The notes beneath the pieces were generated by a model, which saw only the letters and a program-made list of their open reading frames with translations, was not told the origin of the DNA and made no database searches. A stretch of 64,000 bases of DNA from Streptomyces colonosanans (GTDB lineage: Bacteria; Actinomycetota; Actinomycetes; Streptomycetales; Streptomycetaceae), in contig NZ_MLYP01000013.1 of the NCBI RefSeq assembly GCF_001866645.1, forward strand, positions 1 through 64,000. Direction: 5' to 3'. This document shows, in pieces, positions 17,639 through 26,234 of this stretch (position 1 is the first letter of the stretch; each line of letters opens with the position of its first letter). The position numbers and the translations under genes were made by a program.

Positions 17639-18316
17639 TCACCTCCCGGTGCCACGCAATCGGTAGCCGGCGCCACGGACGGTCTCGATCGTCCGGCGGC
17701 CGAACGGGGCGTCGATCTTGCGCCGCACATAGCCGACGTAGACCTCGACGATGTTGGTGTCGCCGTCGAAGTTCTCCTCCCAGACGTGCTCGAGGATGTC
17801 CGTCTTGCTGACCACCTCGTCGGGATGCCGGAGCAGGAACTCCAGGAGCGTGAACTCCCGTGCGGTCAGGGTGATCTCCTGGCCCCCGCGATGGCAGCGG
17901 CGTCGTGCCGGGTCCAGATCGAGGTCACCGGCCGTGAGCACCGCGGGCCGGGCGGGGGCCCCGCGGCGCAGCAGCGCCCGCAGATGGGCGACCAGTACGA
18001 CATAGGAGAACGGCTTGCTCAGGTAGTCGTCGGCGCCGAGGTCGAGGGCGTCCGCCTCGTCGTACTCGCCATCCTTCGCGGTGAGGATGAGAACGGGTGT
18101 CCAGACGCTGGCGGCCCGCAGTCGCTTGAGGACCTCGTATCCGGACATGCGCGGCAGCATGAGGTCCAGCACGATCGCGTCGTGCGACTCATGGACCGCG
18201 CTCCACAGCCCGTCGACTCCGTCGTAGGCGACATCGGCGACGAAGCCCTCCTCGGCGAGCCCTCGGGCGATCGCCGCGGCGAGTCCCCGTTCGTCCTCGA
18301 TCACCAGCACTCGCAT
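17639..18316 (-). CDS. OmpR/PhoB family response regulator
   Basis: A 225-residue regulator. The receiver domain starts MRVLVIEDE, the phospho-acceptor Asp is in DAIVLDLMLPRMSG, and the switch lysine is in DYLSKPF. A C-terminal winged-helix domain follows (LTAREFTLLEFLLRHPDEVV and VYVGYVRRKID). ATG at 18316 is preferred over the upstream extension. It is transcribed divergently from the small His-rich secreted protein. The four phased CTCAGC repeats between them have the spacing expected for binding by this class of regulator. Confidence 0.92.
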   Translation of the reverse strand: MRVLVIEDERGLAAAIARGLAEEGFVADVAYDGVDGLWSAVHESHDAIVLDLMLPRMSGYEVLKRLRAASVWTPVLILTAKDGEYDEADALDLGADDYLSKPFSYVVLVAHLRALLRRGAPARPAVLTAGDLDLDPARRRCHRGGQEITLTAREFTLLEFLLRHPDEVVSKTDILEHVWEENFDGDTNIVEVYVGYVRRKIDAPFGRRTIETVRGAGYRLRGTGR

Positions 18317-18436
18317 GAGCGGCCTCCCTTCCACCCTACGAAGAGATGGTGAGGGCCGCGCGACGAGCACGCCTGGTGGCGGCGGGCCTACGTGTGGTCC
18401 CCGGCTGGATGGCCGGCCGCCGTCGGCGCCACCCCT

Positions 18437-18474
18437 CTCAGCCTCCTCTCAGCCGGCCTCAGCCTCCTCTCAGC
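18437..18474. promoter_or_regulatory. Four phased CTCAGC direct repeats, probable response-regulator box
   Basis: CTCAGC occurs at 18437, 18448, 18458 and 18469, so successive starts are 11, 10 and 11 bp apart, one DNA helical turn each. The pairs are separated by the same CTCCT spacer. OmpR/PhoB regulators bind direct repeats spaced in exactly this way. The array lies between the divergent response regulator and the His-rich secreted protein, 70 bases before the latter's start. Confidence 0.75.
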
Positions 18475-18543
18475 GCCCCTGTCACACCTTGGGGTCATCG
18501 AGATGAAGCAGGGCTTGCGTGCCCGCCAGAAGGGAGAGTCACG

Positions 18544-18768
18544 ATGACGAGCGTCCGACGCAGGGTCGCCCTGATCGCCGGCACGATGCTGCTGGCCGGA
18601 GCAGCGAGCAGTGGTGTCGCGATGGCGAGCGCCCCTCCGGCGGTGCACACCGCCGTTCAGGCGTCCGTGGAGCACGGGGGCCACGGCCACGGCCACGGCC
18701 ACGGCCACGGTCACGGTCACGGCCACGACTTCCGCGGCCACGGCTTCCGCGGCCACGGAAGGTACTGA
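18544..18768 (+). CDS. Small secreted His-Gly-rich protein
   Basis: A 74-residue precursor. A twin-basic n-region and hydrophobic core (RRRVALIAGTMLLAGAASSG) ending near AMA-S form a Sec signal peptide. The mature part is about 45 residues and is dominated by alternating His-Gly dipeptides, then DFRGHGFRGHGRY. Such runs bind Ni, Zn or Cu. GAAGGGAG precedes ATG at 18544; the longer frame from 18346 runs through the promoter repeats and is rejected. Next to a two-component system and a phased operator, it is probably that system's output, perhaps a metal buffer or chaperone outside the membrane. Confidence 0.75.
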   Translation: MTSVRRRVALIAGTMLLAGAASSGVAMASAPPAVHTAVQASVEHGGHGHGHGHGHGHGHGHDFRGHGFRGHGRY

Positions 18769-18782
18769 CTGCCACTGACCGA

Positions 18783-18869
18783 CGACCGGGTGCCGGCTCG
18801 TGCCTGGGAAACGACCGGGTGCCGGCTCGTGCCTGGGAAACGACCGGGTGTCGGCTCGTGCCTGGGAGG
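18783..18869. repeat. Three tandem 29-bp repeats
   Basis: Two identical 29-bp units beginning CGACCGGGTGCCGGCTCGTG are followed by a third with three changes. The last unit forms the left arm of the terminator hairpin that follows, suggesting the arm was duplicated by slippage. Confidence 0.85.
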
Positions 18870-18885
18870 CACGGACCGGCACCCG
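18845..18885. terminator. Two-part terminator hairpin
   Basis: The outer stem is CGGGTGTCGG with CCGGCACCCG, and the inner stem CGTGCC with GGCACG closes a TGGGA loop. It lies between the His-rich protein gene and the convergent glycosyltransferase and probably serves both. Confidence 0.75.
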
Positions 18886-18911
18886 AGCGCGATCCCCGGG
18901 GGCGCCGCCCG

Positions 18912-20045
18912 TCAGCGCTCCAGGAAGTCGAAGAGTTCCTCCCAGCGGCGTGTGATCACGTCGGGGGCGAAACGCAGCACGTTCTCCCGGGCCCGCTCCC
19001 CCATCGCGTCGCGCAGGTTCTCGTCGGCCATCAACCGCACGAGATGGCATGCGAGTTCGGAGACGTCGCCGTGCCGGGCCAGGAGCCCGTCCTCGCCGTT
19101 CCTGACGATCTCGCGCACGCCGGGCGAGCAGTCGAACGCGACACACGGCACGCCGCAGGCCATCGCCTCCAGCAGGACGAGCGGAAATCCCTCGCCACGG
19201 GAGGACTGGACGAACACGGACGACCGCCCAAGGGCCCCGATCACGTTGTCGGTCTGCCCCGCCCACTCCACCGAGTCGTCCAGACCGAGGTCGGTGCACT
19301 GCCGGCGCAGCGCCGCCTCATGTTCGCCGGCACCGTAGACACGCAGGATCCAGCCCGGTTGCCGCGGCGCGGCCTCGGCCCAGACGTCCAGCAGCAGGTC
19401 GACGCCCTTCGCGTGACTGAGCCGGCCGATGCTGGCCACCACCTTCTCCGTGCGCGGTGAGGGGGCGCTGGGCGTCACGGGCAGCGGATTGGGCAGGAAC
19501 CCGACGTTGTTGAGTCCCTCCCCCGTCCAGAGGTCGGCGTCCTCCTGGGTGAGGACCAGCAGCCGGTCCACGTCCCTGTAGTACCTGCGCACGCGCCCGA
19601 AGCGCGAGGAGCGGCGGGATGCCGCGAACGACTCGTGGCTCATGCCGATGACCGGGTGCCCGGCGGTGTCCGCGAGCGCCACCCACTCCATCGCCCACAC
19701 CTGGGTCACGATGATCACGGCGCCGGGCCGCGCGGCCCGGAACACCGAGGACAGGCGCTCCGCGGCGGCGCGCCTGTCCGCCTCCTGGATGCGGGCGGCC
19801 GGATGGAGCCGGCCGAGCGGGAAGTGGGGCCTGTGGCGGCCCGGAGGTCGCCGCTCGTACAAGGTCAGTGTCTCGTACGGTGGGCGCGCTCCGAGGTCCA
19901 TCGGTACCTCGGGCGGGGCGATGCCGATGATCCGGACCCGGTGGCCGCGCTCGGACAGCAGCCGGGCCATCTGTTCCTGCCAGCGGCCCACGCCGCCGAG
20001 TTCGTTGACCTCGTTGGCGACGAAGAAGATCTCACGCTGCGTCAT
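18912..20045 (-). CDS. Family 4 glycosyltransferase
   Basis: A 377-residue GT-B enzyme. The N-terminal domain opens with a glycine-rich loop (NEVNELGGVGRWQEQM). The C-terminal nucleotide-binding domain has ASIGRLSHAKGVDLLL and the EX7E-type motif in SRGEGFPLVLLEAMACGVP. Retaining transfer from a nucleotide-sugar donor is expected. Its start overlaps the end of the upstream GT2-TagF gene by four bases (ATGA), so the two are co-translated. Together they point to assembly or decoration of a cell-wall glycopolymer such as teichoic acid. Confidence 0.88.
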   Translation of the reverse strand: MTQREIFFVANEVNELGGVGRWQEQMARLLSERGHRVRIIGIAPPEVPMDLGARPPYETLTLYERRPPGRHRPHFPLGRLHPAARIQEADRRAAAERLSSVFRAARPGAVIIVTQVWAMEWVALADTAGHPVIGMSHESFAASRRSSRFGRVRRYYRDVDRLLVLTQEDADLWTGEGLNNVGFLPNPLPVTPSAPSPRTEKVVASIGRLSHAKGVDLLLDVWAEAAPRQPGWILRVYGAGEHEAALRRQCTDLGLDDSVEWAGQTDNVIGALGRSSVFVQSSRGEGFPLVLLEAMACGVPCVAFDCSPGVREIVRNGEDGLLARHGDVSELACHLVRLMADENLRDAMGERARENVLRFAPDVITRRWEELFDFLER

Positions 20046-22936
20046 CGGGCCTCTCCCGCAGGGCCGAAGAAACGGTCCACGATGCGAGCCGCCGCGTCCC
20101 CGCGGTCGTACTCGCCGTACTTGTCCACGAACTCCTTGAGCCGCGCCTCGTACCGGGCGCCCACGGTGCGCAGGTCGGACAGCGCGGCGAAGAGTTCGTC
20201 CTCGGTGTGGGCGACCGGGCCAGGGGCCTCGGCGAGGAGGTCGAAGTACGTGCCGCGTGTGTCCTGGGAGTACTCCTCCCAGTCGTGGGCGTAGAACACC
20301 AGGGGCCGGCGCAGCAACGCATAGTCGAACATCACCGACGAGTAGTCGGTGATCAGGGCGTCGGACAGCAGGAGGAGCGGCGTGATGTCCCCTTCGCCCG
20401 TCACGTCGATCACCCGGCCCGCCACCGACGGCGGGAGGGCGACCTGGTTCAGATAATGGGAGCGGACCAGCAGCGTGTACTGGTCCCCGAAGCGGTCGGC
20501 GAAGCGCTCGACGTCGAAGGGGAACGCGAAGGCCCGCAGCCCTCCGTCGGCGCGGGCTCGGAACGTGGGCGCGTACAGCAGCACGCGGCGGTGCGGACGG
20601 ACGCCGAGGCGTTCGGCGAGCCGGCGCAGCGCCGGGTCGGGCGTCTGGGGGGCGCGGGCCGCCCGTACCAGGGCGTCGTTGCGGGGATAGCCGATCCGTA
20701 GGAGTTTCTCCTCAGGGATGCGGTAGGCGCGGGCGAGGGTGCGGACATCGTGTTCGCTGCGGACCACGAAATGGTCGAAGCGGTCCAGTGCCTCCTGGTA
20801 GGAGAGCTGGGCCTGCTCGGACATCACCCGCTGGGCGGGCTGGTCGAAGCCCATCTTCTTGAGTGCCGTACCGTGCCAGGTCTGGATGTAGGTGGTCTCG
20901 GGCCGCTTGGCCAGCCTGAGCGGGAATCCCTGGTTGTCGATCCAGAACTCGGCCCGGGCCAGCGCCCGGAGGTAGCGCCAGGACCAGCGGCGGACGAGTT
21001 CCGCGTCCTTCGGGAAGCCGGTGGGCCTCGCCCCCGCGTAGGACCAGATGGCGGTGACGGGCACTCGGTGGCGCCTGAGTTCCTCGTAGACGGCGCGGGG
21101 GCTGTCGCTGTACTGCTTGCCGAGGTGGCTCTCGAAGACGACGGTGCCCTTGCGGACCGGGAGCAGTTGCAGCATGCGGTGGTAGACCTGCACTTTGCGC
21201 GACCCGGAGGTCAGCTCCCTGCGGACGGCCCTCAGTCCCCGGTAGGCGTGCTTGGCGGCCCTGGCGGCGGGCCCGTGCAGATTGCGGTCCACGAGGGCGC
21301 GCCCGCGCAGCGCCGCCGTACCGTGCTGGGCGAGCCGGAAGGCCAGGTGGCCTTTGGCGGAGACCTGCGGTTCGAGCCGGTCCGCCACGAACCGGCTCAG
21401 CCGGGGGCGCACCGGCACGGAGCCGGCGTTCTCCAGGTCCACGTTGCCCACCGTGAGCCGGGTCGTGGTCCGCTTCCCGTCCGCCGTCAGGTACAGCCGT
21501 ACGTCCCACACTTCGTCCAGAACGCCCACCGGCCGCAGCCGACGCGCCAGCGGGACGGCTGCCTGCCAGGTGATGGCATCACCCTCGTGACGTACGGTCC
21601 GTACGGGGAAGCGGAAGGTCTGCAGGCTGCGACGGCGGGCCCGGAACTCCAGTTCGGCGGCGAGGTGGGCGTCCGCGGCAATGGTGTGCAGCGGATTGAC
21701 CACCGCGCCTTGAAGGAGCACCTCGTCGCCGTGCACGGCGTACCCGGTGAGCAGGTTGCGCAGGAACATCCGGTCCAGTGGTCTGCCGTGGTACCCGAGG
21801 CCGGTGACGTCCATGATGCCGCGTGCCGTCGGATCGCCCAGGTCCCCGTCGCACCAGTAGATGCGGCCGTCCCGCTCGACGAGCGGCGCGGAGATCTTCT
21901 TCCGGTTGATCAGCGTGTCCACGGCCGGCATCAGATGGACCCAGTCCTCCCGCATCAGCAGGTAGGCGCAGATGGCGTGCACCGGGTCCAGACGGTCGTA
22001 CGCCGCCTGGGGGAAGTCCTGGATGTAGCCGCGGGCCAGCTCCGCGAAGCGGTGGCGGTAGACGTCGTCGAGGAACGGCAGGTCGCGCAGGTAGAGGACG
22101 AGATCGTGCTTGAGGAACTTGATGTCCTTGCACAGCTTGAGCTCGCCGAGGCCGCGCCGGTTCAGCAGGGCGTCGATGCGGCGGTGGATCTCCAGCCGGT
22201 CGGTGAAGTTGTTGATCTCATGGCGCCGGTTGCTGATCGACTTGGCCGTGGTCTTCTCGGCCACGTTCCAGAAGTAGACCGTGTGGGGGATCAGGGTGAT
22301 CCGCCCCGCCGCGAGATACGCCTCGGCGGAGAACAGCAGGTCCTCGTAGTGGATGCCCCGGGGGAAGGTGAGCCCGTTCTCGACGAGGAACGCACGCCGG
22401 TAGCACTTGTTGGTGGACAGGGTGTCGAAGACGAAGAGATCCGGCAGCTCGGCGATGGACTCGACGGTCCTCGTCGCCCGGTAGAGCCACGGGTACCAGG
22501 GAATCCGCTTCTCGTGTCTGCTGTCGGTGTGGACCCGGACGCACCGTCCCGAGACCAGGTCGGCGCCGGTGCGGTCGGCTGCCTCCAGCAGATTGCGGCA
22601 CGCGTTGGACTCCAGGGTGTCGTCGCTGTCCAGGAACATGACGTAGCGTCCGCGGGCCACGGCCATGCCCTGGTTACGGGGTTCTCCGCAGCCACCGCTG
22701 TTCTCGGGCAGCCGGATCGCCCGTACGCGTCCGGGATGGGCGGCGGCGAGCGACGTGGCGACGCCATAGGACCCGTCGGTCGAACAGTCGTCCGCGATGA
22801 TCACTTCCACGCGGCGCAGCGTCTGGTCGAGCACGGAGCGCACGGCTGCCGGGAGGCGCTGGGCATCGTTGTAGACGATGACGACCACGCTGATGTCCGG
22901 CCCCGCCACGCCTGACTCGGGGGTAACGATCGACAC
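20042..22936 (-). CDS. Bifunctional GT2 glycosyltransferase and CDP-glycerol glycerophosphotransferase (TagF-like)
   Basis: A 964-residue two-domain protein. Residues 1 to about 230 are a GT-A family 2 glycosyltransferase (VVVIVYNDAQRLP, ADDCSTDGS, FLDSDDT). The C-terminal 400 residues are a TagF/TagB-like domain with YIQTWHGTALKKMG, VLLYAPTFR and LITDYSSVMFDYALL. A linker of about 350 residues joins them. TagF enzymes polymerise glycerol phosphate or ribitol phosphate onto wall teichoic acid at the inner membrane face. GTG at 22936 is preferred over GTG at 22942 because GAGAGG sits five bases from it. It forms an operon with the GT4 gene. Confidence 0.9.
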   Translation of the reverse strand: MSIVTPESGVAGPDISVVVIVYNDAQRLPAAVRSVLDQTLRRVEVIIADDCSTDGSYGVATSLAAAHPGRVRAIRLPENSGGCGEPRNQGMAVARGRYVMFLDSDDTLESNACRNLLEAADRTGADLVSGRCVRVHTDSRHEKRIPWYPWLYRATRTVESIAELPDLFVFDTLSTNKCYRRAFLVENGLTFPRGIHYEDLLFSAEAYLAAGRITLIPHTVYFWNVAEKTTAKSISNRRHEINNFTDRLEIHRRIDALLNRRGLGELKLCKDIKFLKHDLVLYLRDLPFLDDVYRHRFAELARGYIQDFPQAAYDRLDPVHAICAYLLMREDWVHLMPAVDTLINRKKISAPLVERDGRIYWCDGDLGDPTARGIMDVTGLGYHGRPLDRMFLRNLLTGYAVHGDEVLLQGAVVNPLHTIAADAHLAAELEFRARRRSLQTFRFPVRTVRHEGDAITWQAAVPLARRLRPVGVLDEVWDVRLYLTADGKRTTTRLTVGNVDLENAGSVPVRPRLSRFVADRLEPQVSAKGHLAFRLAQHGTAALRGRALVDRNLHGPAARAAKHAYRGLRAVRRELTSGSRKVQVYHRMLQLLPVRKGTVVFESHLGKQYSDSPRAVYEELRRHRVPVTAIWSYAGARPTGFPKDAELVRRWSWRYLRALARAEFWIDNQGFPLRLAKRPETTYIQTWHGTALKKMGFDQPAQRVMSEQAQLSYQEALDRFDHFVVRSEHDVRTLARAYRIPEEKLLRIGYPRNDALVRAARAPQTPDPALRRLAERLGVRPHRRVLLYAPTFRARADGGLRAFAFPFDVERFADRFGDQYTLLVRSHYLNQVALPPSVAGRVIDVTGEGDITPLLLLSDALITDYSSVMFDYALLRRPLVFYAHDWEEYSQDTRGTYFDLLAEAPGPVAHTEDELFAALSDLRTVGARYEARLKEFVDKYGEYDRGDAAARIVDRFFGPAGEAR

Positions 22937-23300
22937 GGCCACCTCTCGTCTCGGGTTCCGACACTCCGGGCGGCGGCCTTGTCATCGCCGCTGCTCCCGG
23001 AGCACGCGAACGCATCCCGCGGACAGGGGTGCACGCCCCGATTCCACGACGGGCGCGGACCTGACGACTCATAGGATTGCGTGGGGCGGCGAGGGCGGTG
23101 CCCCTCCGCCCTTCCACGCTACGTGACGGCGCCTCGGTCAACGCCATCTCCGACACGCGCCGGTCGGGTATCGTCCGCGCCGCGCGCACGGCGGTGCCGG
23201 CCGCAGCGGGAGGGAGTCCTGTTCGCCGTACCGCGGCACCGGCCGCGCGAGCGTGAGCGCACAGCGGGAATCCGCCTTCGACGGTATGCGTTGACACGGC
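22937..23300. other. Divergent intergenic region
   Basis: 364 bases between the divergent TagF-type gene and the frameshifted cap-domain gene. It must hold both promoters. I see no convincing operator, repeat or small gene in it. A TTGACA hexamer at about 23292 is too close to the ATG at 23301 to serve that gene. Confidence 0.35.
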
Positions 23301-23974
23301 ATGGCGATCATTCACAGGACCACCCTGGCCCCCACCAAGCTGGAGCACCTCACCTCCTGGCTTCCCCGGCAGCCCTGGTATCTCGGCGGTGCGGACCGGC
23401 AGCCGGTGCTGTCCAAGGGCGGCGGGTTCCGGCTGGACGACCCCGAGGGCGAGGTCGGTATCGAGTTCCTCGTGGCCACCGACGAGTCCGGCGACCGGCC
23501 GGTGTCGTACCACGTACCGCTCAGTTACCGGGGCGCGCCCCTCGAGGGTGCCGAACAGGCCCTCATCGGCATCTCCGAACACGGCGTGCTGGGAGGGCGG
23601 TGGATCTACGACGGAACCCACGACCCGGTGCTGGCGACCCAGTTGCTGGCCTGCTGCAGGGCCGCGCCGAACCACAGGCGCAGAGCCTGACGGACACTCC
23701 CGACCCGACCGTCACCGACCACTTCTCCGGCACCGGGGTCCCGACCGGCATCGTCCCCGCGGCCGTCGCCCACGGTCCCGACGGAACCCGTCTCACCGTG
23801 GACCCCGCCGGATCCGCGTCCGCCCGGCGGCCGGCCGTCCACGTGACGCGCGTCCTGGAACCCGGCGGCACCGCCCCGGCAGGCGCCTCGGGCCACGTCA
23901 TCGCGGGCTGGCGCTCCCCGGACGGCACAGAGCACCACTCCGTGTTCGCCGTCCTCCACGACGCCGGGTCCTGA
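23301..23974 (+). pseudogene. Frameshifted protein related to the maltokinase N-terminal cap domain
   Basis: The first 117 codons (MAIIHRTTLAPTKLEHLTSW and following, with GGGFRLDDPEGEVGIEFLV and VLGGRWIYDGTHDP) match a Streptomyces family of about 200-225 residues often named 1,4-alpha-glucan branching protein. After QLLA the frame breaks and ends at 23690, giving CCRAAPNHRRRA. The expected continuation (LLQGRAEPQAQSLTDTPDP and onward to SVFAVLHDAGS) is intact in another frame up to 23974. One missing C at about 23651 explains everything. It could be a real mutation or an assembly error. In intact form the family is linked to glucan metabolism by name only. Confidence 0.8.
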
Positions 23975-24025
23975 CCCACACAGCCGGCCCAGGTCCCGGC
24001 TCACGACGTCCGGCCCGTCCCGGGC

Positions 24026-24068
24026 GTGATACTGGCGGGCTCGCGTATTCAACTGTCGCGGGTCCCCC
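24026..24068. repeat. Imperfect 43-bp direct repeat, copy R1
   Basis: This 43-bp segment matches 24670-24712 at 34 of 43 positions in the same orientation and at the same length. It ends in GGTCCCCC. Copy R2 covers the 3' end of the recombinase gene, so R1 looks like a diverged second copy of that site. The two bracket one ORF. Confidence 0.7.
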
Positions 24069-24196
24069 TGCAAGACGAGCCCACTGATCACGGTCGGTGA
24101 CAGTGGGCTACCCCCGGTTTCGCTTGGGCACTCAGGCAGGCCGTCCGCAGCGGCGAGAGACGGGGCCGTCAGAAGTGGGCACTACCGTGTGCGGCT

Positions 24197-24673
24197 ATGG
24201 CTGACATCTTTGAGCTCATGCTCACGCTGGATCTGCGCGACGAGTTGTCTGAGGACGAGCTCGCCGAGCTCCGATGGCACCTCGGGCTCGGCCCCAAACC
24301 GGAGATCCTCCACATCGTGACCGAGTTTCCTTTTTGGGACGAGGACGATGACGGCGTACTCGTCGTCGAGGACCATCCTCAGCCTCTTCTGGCTCGCCAC
24401 GGCGAGGCGTTCAAGGTGGATGGCGCACTCGTCTCCGTTCTTCTGCGTAGAAAGGACACCTGGTGCGGTGCGTGGGCTCTGACCAGTCGGCAGGAGATTC
24501 ACCCCGACCAGTTCGACCTCACAGGTGAGCTGCTCAGTTGGCTCGCGACCAAGGCCGGCGACTGTCATCGACGCTTCGACGGCAGTGTGGATCTGGGGTG
24601 GACCCGGTTCTACGAGTCGCGCCAGGCAGAGCCGCTGGTTGTGCGTGATGGCGTCGTCATCTGGCCGTCGTAG
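24197..24673 (+). CDS. Hypothetical protein between two direct repeats
   Basis: A 158-residue acidic protein beginning MADIFELMLTLDLRDELSED. It is soluble, with no signal peptide, and is not a family I can name. Its stop codon lies inside repeat copy R2, and copy R1 ends 129 bases before its start, so it occupies a discrete segment of about 640 bp between the repeats, like a single-gene cassette. It is convergent with the recombinase operon. The preceding bases contain no strong Shine-Dalgarno sequence. Confidence 0.65.
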   Translation: MADIFELMLTLDLRDELSEDELAELRWHLGLGPKPEILHIVTEFPFWDEDDDGVLVVEDHPQPLLARHGEAFKVDGALVSVLLRRKDTWCGAWALTSRQEIHPDQFDLTGELLSWLATKAGDCHRRFDGSVDLGWTRFYESRQAEPLVVRDGVVIWPS

Positions 24674-24712
24674 TACCGGTGGGCTCTCGTGTTCAGCTTT
24701 CGCCGGTCCCCC
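24670..24712. repeat. Imperfect 43-bp direct repeat, copy R2
   Basis: The counterpart of 24026-24068 (79 percent identity). It contains both the TAG stop of the 158-residue ORF and the TGA stop of the convergent zinc-ribbon recombinase. It may be the recombination site used by the neighbouring recombinases. Confidence 0.7.
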
Positions 24713-26234
24713 GAGGACTCCAGCCTGCTGGTGACCGGGTGCGATCGCCGGCGGCGTATCGGCTCCAGGTCCCACCGGTCTCTCTGAGGAGGCGGCTGGT
24801 GGTCTTGTCGTGGTAGCCGAGGGCGTCCGCGACGACGGGGGCGGGCAGTTCGAGGAGCTGCTGTCGGATGGCGGCGCCGCGGGCGGCGGCAACCGGGATG
24901 CCGATCTCGCGCAGGAGCGCAGAGAGGTGGTCGGGACGGGCTGGCTGGCCGGCCCGGCGTCCGGGGAAGAGCCAGCGGGATGCCTGGTTGGTGGCGGTGT
25001 TCATGTTGTCGCGGTCCGCGATGTATGTCAGCAGCAGGGCTGCGACTGGTGTGGGGACGGGTGAGGCGGGCTCCCCGAGCCGCAGAAGCGTGGTCTCTCC
25101 GTCGTGGAGCACGTCGTCGACTGTCAACTGGACGATCCGGGTGAGGGGCTGCGCGTAGAGGAGGACGATGACGGCGGCGACACGGAGGCGCATCGGTGGG
25201 TCTGGGTCGGTCAGCAGTCGGCCGAGGGCGTCCAGGCGTTCGTCCTCGCTCAGGGCGGGTCGCCGGGAGGCTCTCTGCGCGGGGATGGAGAGGGCGCGTG
25301 GGCATCGGCGGCTCTGCATAGCCCAGTTGAGGAAGGGCCTCAGGCAGGTGCGGCGGTGTTCGGTGTTCTCGGCGAACCAAGCGTCGATGTCGAGCTGGCC
25401 GCAGGATGCGAGGCTGCTGTTCCGGGTGCTGAGCCATTGTAGGAAGGCCGTCGCGTGCTTGATCTGCTCGGCTGCGAAGCGGCGGACGCTCGGTGTGATC
25501 CGGCTTCGATTGGCTCGTTCCCGTAGTCGGGGAAGGACGTGCCATGTCGCGAAGAGCCTGATCGTCTTGACGTGTTCAGGGTCTGCGATGCCGGCCAGGT
25601 GGCCGGGCAGCCATCGCTGGTAGGAGCAGATGTACTTGTTGACGGCGGGCAGGGCTCCGCTGGTCATCAGGAGTTCTTCCAGATGGGCCGCCGCCCGCCA
25701 GGGCTGGAGTTCGTGGAAGGCGTCATGGGTCAGGGGGATGTGTCCGCGGGCGAGCCGCCGCAGCATCTGGGAGGCGTTTCCGGGATGGTTGCGGCGCATC
25801 GCCAGCCAGGCGAGGCCGCTCCTGGGCTCGGCCATGGCCACCAGCAGATCGAAGAAGGGCGTCAGCGTGGGCCGGACGCGGCCGGTGCCGTCGTCCAGGA
25901 GGGCGGTCAGCCGGTCGGTGAGCGTGCAGCGTTCGCAGAGCCGTCCGCCCAGTAGCTTGCCCTCGAAGCCGCAACGCGAGCAGTCGAAGGTCTGGGAGAA
26001 GCCGGCACAGGTCGTGCAGATCGCGGAGTTGTCGACGGGGTGACGTCCGGGCAGGGCGCGGTCCTGGGCGCATCCTGGGCAGGTGCCTCGTGTTCGCACC
26101 GCGCGGTCCGAGCAGGTCCGGCAGACGTATCCGTCCGGCCAGGTGCCGGCCTTGTGTCTGCGCTGGCCGCAGCGGCAGCACTCGGCCATGAACCAGCGTT
26201 CGTACTGCTCGTCGGTGGCGTAGGGGCGGCTCAT
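24693..26234 (-). CDS. Zinc-ribbon tyrosine-recombinase-like protein of a three-gene element
   Basis: A 513-residue protein. The first 110 residues hold four CxxC pairs in zinc-ribbon arrangement (ECCRCGQ, YVCRTCSD, GTCPGCAQ, DCSRCGFEGK, RLCERCT). The C-terminal third has a tyrosine-recombinase fold: the box I arginine is in YAQPLTRIVQL, and a terminal tyrosine is in GGTWSRY after GYHDKTTSRLL. The usual HxxR is replaced (RGAAIRQ), so catalysis may be impaired or altered. The ATG overlaps the stop of the HTH gene upstream (ATGA). It is the third gene of the trio and probably acts with the intact integrase. Confidence 0.8.
   Translation of the reverse strand: MSRPYATDEQYERWFMAECCRCGQRRHKAGTWPDGYVCRTCSDRAVRTRGTCPGCAQDRALPGRHPVDNSAICTTCAGFSQTFDCSRCGFEGKLLGGRLCERCTLTDRLTALLDDGTGRVRPTLTPFFDLLVAMAEPRSGLAWLAMRRNHPGNASQMLRRLARGHIPLTHDAFHELQPWRAAAHLEELLMTSGALPAVNKYICSYQRWLPGHLAGIADPEHVKTIRLFATWHVLPRLRERANRSRITPSVRRFAAEQIKHATAFLQWLSTRNSSLASCGQLDIDAWFAENTEHRRTCLRPFLNWAMQSRRCPRALSIPAQRASRRPALSEDERLDALGRLLTDPDPPMRLRVAAVIVLLYAQPLTRIVQLTVDDVLHDGETTLLRLGEPASPVPTPVAALLLTYIADRDNMNTATNQASRWLFPGRRAGQPARPDHLSALLREIGIPVAAARGAAIRQQLLELPAPVVADALGYHDKTTSRLLRETGGTWSRYAAGDRTRSPAGWSPRGTGES

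Noticed and set aside
18783..18869. Tandem repeats considered as a CRISPR array
   Set aside because: Units are contiguous with no spacers, there are no cas genes, and the last unit is part of a terminator.
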